NCBI GenBank assembly: GCA_039545275.1 | Contig: BCHS01000004.1 | Coordinates: forward strand, 635,078 to 699,077 | Reading direction: 5' to 3' | From: Pseudomicrostroma phylloplanum | Lineage: Eukaryota; Basidiomycota; Exobasidiomycetes; Microstromatales | Length of the DNA: 64,000 bases | Shown: one piece after another, positions 56,125-64,000 of the stretch | Layout: every line of letters begins with the position of its first letter | Position numbering within the stretch: the first letter of the stretch is position 1 | Translations under genes and position numbers: made by a program | The notes under the pieces: model-generated | The model's database searches: none | The model's input: only the letters and a program-made list of their open reading frames with translations | Told to the model about the DNA's origin: nothing

Positions 56125-58509
56125 TCAGCAACCTCCACCGCAACTGCCTCTACACCCGGCACAGGTCACACTTCCGAGGAAGCCGAAGCTCTTGCCAAAG
56201 AGATTGACAATGGAGCCTGCTCCTTCCCCAAGGACGAAACCAGATGCAAGGATGATGATAAGGATCTTTGATGAGGACTGAGTTGATGCAGAAGCAGAGG
56301 TGGAAGAGCCTTGCCGTCGTTGCTGCCGCCGAGTCCACCAATAAGAGATCAGCCCTCCAAGACAACGGGCAATGGAGAAGTTGGGAGTATTGAGGATGCC
56401 AACGGCAAAGGCGACTCCAGAAGGTAGGTAGTAAGCGTAACGCTCCCAGGCCGGAACAGTCGCTTTCTTGTCCTCGTCTGCATCCGTTGCGCCTCCGTCC
56501 ACTCCTGCCCTTCTGGACGCCTTTTCTTGTCGGTCTCTCTCAAGCTCTCTCGCTTGCACGATTGCCTTGATACTACCGGTAATGGCAAACAAGATAGAAC
56601 ATCCGATAAGCCAGCCCTTGGACCCTGTCGGTATGGTCCCATCGCTGATCAGCCTAGCGAAGTTGAGCCACTGCTGGCTCGCCGGAGCGGGGAAGGAGGG
56701 CGATGGGATTTCGTACACTTTAAGGTAGAGCTGGTATGCGAAGCTCGAGACGAAGACGCCCCCAATGGATCCGATGAGCTGCCCGTAGAATTGCGCTCGA
56801 GGTGAAGCCCTCAGCAGGTGGCCGGCTTTGAAGTCCTGCATGAGCTCGCCAGAGGACATGGCGCCAGCCTCTGATAGGGCTCCAGCCACTAGGTTGGCTG
56901 TCAGATTGTGAGGTTGCAGAACAGCGAAGATGAGCTGGGAGATTTTTCCCAAGCCGTTGACTGGATTGAGGTCCGTCTGGCCCAGCGAACGCACGGCCAA
57001 GATCGAGAGGGCAAAGGCAAGGAGAATGGCCAAGAGAGTAGTGTAGGGCTCGATCCCTTCAACGCCGAAGAGGTACCACATGACGAACAGGGCAAAGCAG
57101 GAGGAGAGAATGAGACCGCCGATGACGGCTGAAGAAGGCGGCAGGCGGTGAGGAGGCTCGTCCACTTCACCTACAGTCCCAGCGGAGGCCACGGCAGACT
57201 GTCTTCCGTTCGCTGCCGGACCGCGAGGCGGTGACCGTGTCTTGCCCAGGCTGAAGACGTTACGGACATTGCCCACTTTGGTTTCGGTGAAGACCAGAAC
57301 GAGTAGCCCGATGAGCGACTCAGAGGTCATTATGGCCAGAGAGATCCACAGGATCCAGCCCTTTGAGCCTGTCTCTGCATTCATAGGTTGGCCCTCCGTC
57401 CAGCCACTATGATGGGCAAGAGGGCTCAGAAAAGCCCATCCGAAGATGGCGCCGGCCATCATGCTAGCTGTCGTGTGCAGGCCCATGATGATACCTTGGC
57501 CCACGTAAGAGAGAGACGGAGTGAAGTACCAGCCCCATTTGGCAGCCAGATTGTGAGGTGGAAGGATGTCAAAGAGGGGAATAGCATAGAGGACCGGAAA
57601 AAGAGCCGATGAGATGGTGAAGGAGATCGAGACTGCGAACGAGGCAAGGAGGGTCTTCCATCCCAAATCGCCCTGGAGAACATCGTCCTCGCTTGCATCT
57701 GCGGCAGCGTCCATGGTTTGATAGTCTCGAGAAGGTGAAGAAGGGGAGTTGCCGAGCAGCCTTTGCCCCTCATCTGGATGGGAAGACGCAGGCCCATGTC
57801 GCCGCCGCGAGGAGCTCTCGGGCGGCGGCGAGGTCCTGCGAAGTGTCGCAGTGCTCTTTACTAGCACATCCTCCTCACCATCGTCTTCATCCCGCACTTT
57901 GACTCGATGAAGGACAGAGATGAGATGTGCAGTCGCAGTTCCACTAGGGAACGTCAGCCGCTCTTTGACGATGACCTTCTTCCTCAAGGGCACCGCGAAG
58001 AAGACGCCGAAGAGGGACAGGGCGGCGCTCCAAAGGAGGAGGTCTGATCCCTCCAGCCTAATCGGCATCGCTCCGTTGTCCCTCCCCGGTCTGATCTGGA
58101 GCAGAGCGGGAACAATTCCAATGAGGCCCACTGTCAATGGCATTGACCCCATTGCGACAGCAGTGGTCTGTAGTACAACGTTTTCTTGAGGCGTGAAGCG
58201 TCCCTTGCCGAACCAATTCCAGAAGTAACGATCCATGGGAGTGTGAGAAGATGAAGCAGATGATTCAGGAAGCTGGTCAGCACCTGAAGTCTCTGATGTC
58301 CGGGGCAAGAGCTGGATGAGTCCGTAGCCGATGAGGGCCGCTTGCATGCTGCTCATCGAGATCCAGCTGGACTGCAGGCCAAAGTAGCAATTGGTGAAGC
58401 AAATGAGCACACCGCAACCGAGTCCCACGATGATCGCCCGCCCTGTAAGCTCCGGGTGACTGTCCGGGTGCCCAGCCGTAGATTGTGTAGAAGGAGGCGA
58501 CTGATCCAT
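56125..58509 (-). CDS. OPT-family oligopeptide/metal-peptide transporter
   Basis: A single exon of 794 residues. The ATG is at 58509 (MDQSPPSTQS). The frame opens upstream, but only with a TTG. Opening blocks are PELTGRAIIVGLGCGVLICF then TNCYFGLQSSWISMSSMQAA, and FPSGTATAHLISVLHR is the conserved OPT signature. About 14 hydrophobic segments are visible, with a hydrophilic loop at about 225-300 (RRHGPASSHPDEGQ region). ALSEAGAMSSGELMQDFKAG is the other conserved block. The sequence is nearer the yellow-stripe/YSL-like branch than the peptide-transporter branch, so the substrates may be metal chelates, small peptides or glutathione-type compounds. TTATATCC on the minus strand, about 50 bp before the ATG, resembles a TATA box. 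It is divergent from the Pumilio gene. Confidence 0.9.
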   Translation of the reverse strand: MDQSPPSTQSTAGHPDSHPELTGRAIIVGLGCGVLICFTNCYFGLQSSWISMSSMQAALIGYGLIQLLPRTSETSGADQLPESSASSSHTPMDRYFWNWFGKGRFTPQENVVLQTTAVAMGSMPLTVGLIGIVPALLQIRPGRDNGAMPIRLEGSDLLLWSAALSLFGVFFAVPLRKKVIVKERLTFPSGTATAHLISVLHRVKVRDEDDGEEDVLVKSTATLRRTSPPPESSSRRRHGPASSHPDEGQRLLGNSPSSPSRDYQTMDAAADASEDDVLQGDLGWKTLLASFAVSISFTISSALFPVLYAIPLFDILPPHNLAAKWGWYFTPSLSYVGQGIIMGLHTTASMMAGAIFGWAFLSPLAHHSGWTEGQPMNAETGSKGWILWISLAIMTSESLIGLLVLVFTETKVGNVRNVFSLGKTRSPPRGPAANGRQSAVASAGTVGEVDEPPHRLPPSSAVIGGLILSSCFALFVMWYLFGVEGIEPYTTLLAILLAFALSILAVRSLGQTDLNPVNGLGKISQLIFAVLQPHNLTANLVAGALSEAGAMSSGELMQDFKAGHLLRASPRAQFYGQLIGSIGGVFVSSFAYQLYLKVYEIPSPSFPAPASQQWLNFARLISDGTIPTGSKGWLIGCSILFAITGSIKAIVQARELERDRQEKASRRAGVDGGATDADEDKKATVPAWERYAYYLPSGVAFAVGILNTPNFSIARCLGGLISYWWTRRQQRRQGSSTSASASTQSSSKILIIILASGFVLGEGAGSIVNLFGKSFGFLGSVTCAGCRGSCGGGC

Positions 58510-59644
58510 GATGATGAAGGAGGAAGACGAGGATGCAAATGAAGATGCGACGAGTAAGGAGGGATATAAGAAGAAAGAGGAAAAGATACGCAGCAAGGAG
58601 GTAAGAGCAGCCGGCGGCCGGGAGCCGGTATATGTTTCTAGACAGGCACGAATCCGCTGATGGAAGGGCTGCCGGGAAGGGTAGCCCTGTTCAGATGGAG
58701 AGAGAGCTCATGGTGACAGGGATAGGTCGAGACAATGTTCGACTACCTCGCGGAAAGGGTCCTCGGAGGTGTGCGGTGAGAGGAGTGGGATCGAGTGGAG
58801 CAGGCATCTGAGCGGATCGGAGAAAATCCGGCATTCTTTCCGATGACAAGAATCTCCGACATCGACATCGATGGGAGATGAAGAGGATACGATTGTACTG
58901 GGGAAGCCTACCTGGAGACGATCTGAAGCTGCTGGAGAAGCTTGCGGTCGCAGCTGTCTCACTAAGTAAAACACGGCTCTGGCCGATTCGCGCTCGCTTG
59001 TAGATCAGTACAGGGTTGCGTCGGACGGCAGGATCCGACATCGCAGAAGAGCAGTGGCAGTCAAACAGCAACAGACTCCAGGCAAAGCAGCCAGATAGCA
59101 CCAAGATATGCACTGATTCTTTTAATGGCGTTGTTCCTTCTCCTTCTGCTGCGATGAGGTCTGGCATCGTCCGATGCGACGGTACGCGGGGGCATTGGAG
59201 GTGTGGCCGGCGTGTTGTTTCGGCGTCGGGGCCGGCCATTTTGAAGTGCGCGATGCGCGATGCAGCCTTGCGCCTCTGTGACTGTCTGCTCCCGTCAATT
59301 TTGTGGTGCTACTGGATCCTGGAAGCAGAAGGCCCACGACCGGCTTCGAGTGGCACAGCATCCCTTCTACGGCCATCTTTGCCTCCTCACTCCTTCTTCT
59401 TGGGGCTACATCATCATCATCTTCTCCTCCGATCTTGTAGACGACTGCAGCCCTCTAGTCCTTCACCTTGCTCTTTGCTCCATCTTGCGCCCACTTGCCT
59501 CTGTGCTGAGCATCGCCGCCCATCTCCCGGCGAGACGATTCTTCCGAGCGAGCCGGGCCGCCTGTTCCTTACCAGCGGCTCTTTCGGGCCTTGCTCTGCT
59601 GCTCGGCCGCAATTGCTGCGCCCTCTGACTCATTCAGAGAGGAG
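58510..59644. promoter_or_regulatory. Long divergent promoter/leader of the OPT and Pumilio genes
   Basis: 1135 bp. The half next to the Pumilio gene is C/T-rich with short ATG frames and looks like a long 5' leader, common for regulatory RNA-binding protein genes. Overlapping plus-strand frames that run into the Pumilio coding region do not start with ATG in this space or have no motif. Confidence 0.4.
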
Positions 59645-62600
59645 ATGGACCGCCAGTCGAGCCGCTCTGCCTTCCTCGGCACGGAAGGCGGCAGGGGCAG
59701 GGTCAATAGTAGCGATGGCGAAGGCTACCAGCGCCGACAGGCAAACGCACCTAATGGCGGCAGCGGCCTCAGCCGAGGTCATCTGCACACGAACATCTCA
59801 GGAGCATTCGCCAATGGTACCAGCTCCTCTTCTTCTCAGCCTCATCCCTTCGGTACAAGCGTACGTTCACCACTCGCGTCGCCGGCCTCTTCCTCCTTCT
59901 TCTCTACCACCTTGCAGCAAGCTCCTCCGACACCTACACATACCACGCACCCGCGATCGAATACCCTCAGCAACTTCGCTTCCTCTTCCTCTCTCGCACG
60001 CGACTACAGTTCCACTGCTCAGCAACCTCACACCGACTTCCCAGGAGCCACTCGGAGCAACAGCTCGGGACGAACCAATCTAGGATCTTCCTTCCCTCCA
60101 GAGCTGCTATCTTCGGAGCCATTCCCACAATCGCCATCTACAGCAGCGCCTTTGCATTCCCCCTTTGACGCTCCAGAAGGGTTCGGTCCGCCCAGAAGAT
60201 CCGCCACTGCCGGCGCATCGCTCTGGGGAGGCAGCGCCATTGGGCCATCGTCCCCAGGCCAACTAGGCCCTCGGACGCGTGACATCTGGAAACAGCCGAG
60301 CAAGGAGACGTCATCGTTCTTTGGCGATTTGAGCGCGCCCTCCAGACAGAACAGTGGGAATTCTGAGTCCAGTCTCTGGCTGAACGACGCTTCTGATGTA
60401 AGTCTAGCGAAGAACAGACGATAGCATATACGCCGTGCTGACCAGCCCTTCATCGCGGCGTCTGTGCTCGCTTTCACAGAGACTTTCCACCTCATCACTT
60501 AAGCAGATGACTGCCGGTCAAAGTCGAGGACCGCCGGCCAGAGCTGCGACTTTGGCTACTGCTCAAGACGCCAGCTTCTACGGGCTAGGCGGCACCACGC
60601 TAGTCTCTGAGCCAGATGCAGTCCTGCCTGATGACGTGCAAGCAGCGATGACTGCTGCTCTCGACCTCGACGATGATGAAGGAGTGCGAAGTGCGTCGCC
60701 TTCTGCTCTAGAAAGCGATAGGATGAGCACTGCCTTCTCTGGTCTTGCTCCTTCGCCTGAGAAGAAGCCACTGGGTTCAAAGAGGGCGATGCTACTGCAA
60801 GGGATCAGGGCGCCTCAGAGAGCTGCGACGCTAGATCCTTCCAGCCATTTGCCTAGGCCTCAAGTCGACTCAGCTTCCTCCCAGCAACCCCGCGGAACGC
60901 TTTCGCCTGTACAAGATTCGTCTGAGACCTCGACTTCTCGATCCTCTAGCCTCAACGCTTTCGCAGGCGGATATCAAGAGCCAGACGCAGAGCAATTGCG
61001 GCAAACGCAGACTGTCAACACTCTCTCTCAGATGCGTCCCTACGAACAGGATGGCAGACGTGGGTCCCCATGGGGCACTTCCAGCAATGCGTCTGCTTAT
61101 CATGAGGACCAGAGCGGTAGGACCACCAGCGCAGGCGCTTATCAAGGGTCTTACGGAAGACATAGAGGCTTTGCTGGACAAGACCAGCATCCCCAGGTCA
61201 TCTCGTCCCTTCGACAACCATACAATGCCTACTCAAGCGTCGCTTCACCCTTGCCACCGGCGAATCGAGCTCCATCTGGGGGTCACGCCAACGAGTCTAG
61301 TCACATCAACGCAAGTGGGATCCCGAGTCATGTCTATGGCAAGACTCACAACGGTCCGATGGGAGGACACTCCAGAGAGTCTGTCAGGCCTGGCGTTCCC
61401 CAGAACGGCCTGCACTGGAGAAGTGAACAGCAGCAGCTCGGCCCGCACTTCGCACAGCAACGTCAACCAGACTATGCAGAGCAACAGCTGTACCATGCGC
61501 TTGGTTCGATGAGTCTCGGCCCTGAGAGTCATACAGGTTCTGCTGCAGCGGGGACAGGCCAGCAACGTCAGCCAGGGTTCCATCAGGGAGGACCACCTGG
61601 TGTACCTCTAAACGCCTACCATGGCTATTCATCTGCCCCAGCCAATGTCCCCATGCGTCCTCGACAGCCTCCCAACCAGGCCCGCATGGGACAGCACCAG
61701 TCTGCTGCGTATCTGCCCTCTCAGCATGACGCTATGTCAAGTGCTCATGCGCCGATGATTTTGAATCCACCTGGCGCACCTGCAATGGTAGGGTCACGAT
61801 CGATGTTGCTTGAGGAATTCCGCCAGCGAAGGGCCGCTGCTGGTCCTCCAGCGCCTACGCCGCCTACGTTTCAGCAGACCCCTGGCTCTGGCTATGCTCA
61901 ACGTTACACGCCCAACAGTGTCTTCACCACCTCTTCCACTGATCCCACCGCCAATTGGGTCCTGGATGATATTCGAGGTCACGTCGTCGAGTTCTGCATG
62001 GATCAACATGGGTCTCGCTTTGCGCAAGACCGGCTCGACCATGCTTCGCGTGATCAGGTCAACTGGGTGTTTGAAGAGATCCGGCCTTCAGCCCGCTCTC
62101 TAATGCAGGATGTCTTTGGCAATTACGTCGTCCAGAAGATGTTCGAGTACGGCTCGACAGAGCAGAGGCTGTCTCTCACCGAGGAGGTGCGTTCCTACGT
62201 CGTACCACTCTCGCTGAGCACCTACGGCTGCCGGGTCATTCAGAAAGCCCTAGACTATCTACCTGACTCAGTCCGTCTGGACCTAGCCGAGGAGCTCAGA
62301 GGGCACGTCTTGGAGATGGTTCAGGATCAAAACGCCAACCATGTTGTGCAGAAGCTGCTGTCGGTCGTAGAGAACCCAGAGGACATCAGGTTCATCTCTG
62401 ACACATTCCATGGGCGTGTCGTCAGTCTGGGCGCTCACTGCTACTCTTGTCGGGTCCTGCAGCGCATCTTCGAGAGGTGCGGTCAAGCCCAAGCTCGGCC
62501 GCTCCTGGAAGAATTGCATCAGAGCAGCGAGAGGCTGATGGCCGATCAGTACGGCAACTACGTCATCCAATGGATTTTGCAGCGAGGCATGCCACAAGAC

Positions 62601-63176
62601 AAGATGAAAGTCATCGAGGCGGTGGTGGGCAAAGTCCTCGCTCTGAGCAGACACAAGTTCGCTTCAAACGTGGTAGAGCAAGTGGTCAGGGCTGCCGACA
62701 AGTCACAGCTTCGACGTCTGGCGAGCGAGATCCTCGAGCCCGTCGGACCGTCGCCTTACCCTTATGAAGACGAGAGTATGGCGTCAGCCAATCGAGCGGC
62801 GAACATCATGATGACGGACCAGTACGCCAACTATGTCCTGCAGAGGTTCATCGAGCTCTGCGAGCCCGACCAGAAGATGAAGCTCGTCTCCATCCTGCAG
62901 CCCAGCCTAATCGCGCTGAGGAGGGGAGCTGGTGGGCCGGGCGGATGGACAAAGCATCTAGCGGCCGTCGAGCGCCTAGTCGGAGAGGCTATCGCAGGGA
63001 ATGGCGGAATGATGGGGGAAGAAGGGCTGCCTGGAGTGTACAGAGGTTACTATGACAATGGCAGGACTGGTGCGGCATCGCCTGCTCGGCCCTATGGCGC
63101 TGGCAGCGGAGGTCAGGCAGGCGGAGGATACAGCCACCCTGTCCACGGCAACGGCAGGGACGTCGGTGTTGCCTGA
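59645..63176 (+). CDS. Pumilio/PUF RNA-binding protein
   Basis: Two exons, 59645-60397 and 60480-63176, give 1149 residues. The 82-nt intron uses GTAAGT and TTTCACAG. An AG at 60506 would give a version nine residues shorter, in the same frame. Residues 1-740 are disordered and rich in Ser, Pro and Gln. The PUF homology domain spans about 744-1087 with eight repeats whose base-reading triplets are SRFAQ, NYVVQ, CRVIQ, NHVVQ, CRVLQ, NYVIQ, SNVVE and NYVLQ. These equal the codes of human PUM1 and predict binding to UGUAUAUA-type sites. PUF proteins repress or localise mRNAs through 3' UTRs, often by recruiting deadenylase. A Gly-rich tail follows the domain. The start MDRQSSRSAFLG is the first ATG after a long leader. 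Confidence 0.93.
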
Positions 63177-63586
63177 GCTCGGTCTCCGAACACCAGAAGC
63201 GGATATACCGGGACCGAGGCCCCTTTCTACCCTAGATGACCCACATAACACCATTTTTTTCCATGTTCCTAGAGCTTTGACCCTTCACGGTTTTATCTTG
63301 TTCAAACACACTCTAATCATCGTAGATGTATCATACACCTGCACTTGTAATCAACCACCCATCCGAAGAGCCATTGTCATCGCTTGCACACCGGACGAGT
63401 TAATGGAACGGTACGAGAAAGGTCATTCGTGTGGGACGGCTACATTGAGATTTGGTCAATCACAGGGGCGCGGCAGAGGGGTCTTGCAAACATGAGGGTC
63501 AAGCAGGTGAGGACCTTCGTGAGGCTCAACCTGACTTAGGCCAGTATCTAGCTTATGTAGTCCTTCCTCCTTGCGCTTTCTCCCCA
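63177..63586. other. Convergent 3' flank, no gene seen
   Basis: 410 bp between the stops of the Pumilio gene (plus) and the edge gene (minus). A T-rich patch at 63255-63265 and TGTATCATA at 63327-63335 are visible. No coding signal was found. Confidence 0.5.
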
Positions 63587-64000
63587 TCACTCTAGACACG
63601 TCTCCAGCTGCGTCCCAAGCGCCCACTCTCCCCCGACCAATCCGCCAGTAGCGCTCGGCATGGCCCCTGATGCATTCCAAGCAGTATTGTTGAGCCAGAT
63701 GGGGAGCCAGTTCTCCACGTGGCAGTGGACGTCGACGCTAGGCAGGAGGACGGTGCTCTTAACCAGTGCACTGCTTCCTTTGGCCGTTGAGACTTCGGTA
63801 GCATCGTCGGTATCGCGTTGCGTGAGAGGGTTGGAGTGAACTGCAGAGGACGAGGCGGCTCGCATCGTGAGGCAGTTCCACGTCGACTCGTCTGTTTCGA
63901 TCCTCTGCAAGATCTGGCGCAACTGAGCCGGACAATCGTCGTGCTTGTCCTTCTTCATTTTCTCGTCTTCTGAGCGCGAGGTAGGCTTGGAGGCGTGTAC
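63587..64000 (-). CDS. C-terminal part of an unknown protein (5' truncated)
   Basis: The minus-strand frame is open from the window edge to TGA at 63587-63589, giving at least 137 residues. An internal ATG at 63958 could be the true start (MKKDKHDDCPAQ). Without it the frame reads VHASKPTSRSEDEKM from the edge. The sequence has a helical start (LRQILQRIETDESTWNCL), a polar middle, and an aromatic end with PSVDVHCHVENWLPIWL. No family was recognised. Steady protein-like composition and lack of stops support coding, but a 3' exon boundary could be missed. Confidence 0.45.
   Translation of the reverse strand, partial: VHASKPTSRSEDEKMKKDKHDDCPAQLRQILQRIETDESTWNCLTMRAASSSAVHSNPLTQRDTDDATEVSTAKGSSALVKSTVLLPSVDVHCHVENWLPIWLNNTAWNASGAMPSATGGLVGGEWALGTQLETCLE

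Noticed and set aside
59016..60083. 355-codon plus-strand frame
   Set aside because: It begins with a non-ATG codon and overlaps the Pumilio first exon in another frame. The Pumilio frame splices cleanly to the PUF domain.

Overview
The window is nuclear DNA from a fungus, most likely a basidiomycete, and possibly of the Ustilaginomycotina. The signs are GT-AG introns of mostly 73-121 nt with GTGAGT-like donors, GC-rich coding sequence, short intergenic spaces, pyrimidine-rich gene starts, and fungal proteins such as Erg28, an Slt2-type MAP kinase and a fungal-type acetyl-CoA carboxylase. The phylum is an inference from gene style, and the order is a guess. No mobile element, CRISPR array, tRNA, rRNA or viral sequence was recognised.

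Layout, left to right: the 3' end of a Thr-rich repeat protein (1-228); a four-helix membrane protein (798-2177); a protein N-terminal methyltransferase (2429-3785, minus) divergent from a Saf4/CCDC130-type splicing factor (4058-5152); an ABCB6/HMT1-type half ABC transporter (5441-9103, minus) divergent from a catechol/caffeoyl-CoA-type O-methyltransferase (9403-10375); a probable Mediator subunit Med9 (10724-11359, minus); 2.2 kb without a convincing gene; a divergent Slt2-type MAP kinase (13562-16329); acetyl-CoA carboxylase (17304-24350), whose only intron holds a poly-C tract and a 100-N assembly gap; a PRMT3-type arginine methyltransferase (24794-27001); the ER Hsp70 Lhs1 (27219-30020, minus) divergent from the giant Utp20 (30405-39203); a family-16 methyltransferase (39308-40432, minus); Erg28 (40622-41098, minus) divergent from a metaxin/Sam35-like protein (41250-42656); a flavin monooxygenase (43045-45207); a large disordered protein of unknown function (45499-48221); the spliceosomal helicase Prp22 (48915-52622, minus) divergent from the checkpoint kinase Chk1 (52982-55491); an OPT-family transporter (56125-58509, minus) divergent from a Pumilio protein (59645-63176); and the 3' part of an unknown gene (63587-64000, minus).

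These are mainly housekeeping genes from separate pathways: lipid and sterol synthesis, splicing, ribosome biogenesis, ER folding, mitochondrial import, checkpoint and cell-wall signalling. Head-to-head pairs are common. Four SAM-dependent methyltransferases lie within 38 kb, and three of them belong to families that act on the translation machinery, but nothing shows that this grouping is functional.

I found no clear undescribed multi-gene system. The observations most worth following up are a MAP kinase with about 70 extra residues in its activation segment, a PRMT3 homologue that has lost all its zinc-finger ligands, the poly-C intron of the carboxylase, a roughly 245-nt AG-free tract in an unusually long intron, a Pumilio protein whose eight repeat codes predict its RNA target, and two short intergenic stretches that may hold undetected small genes.
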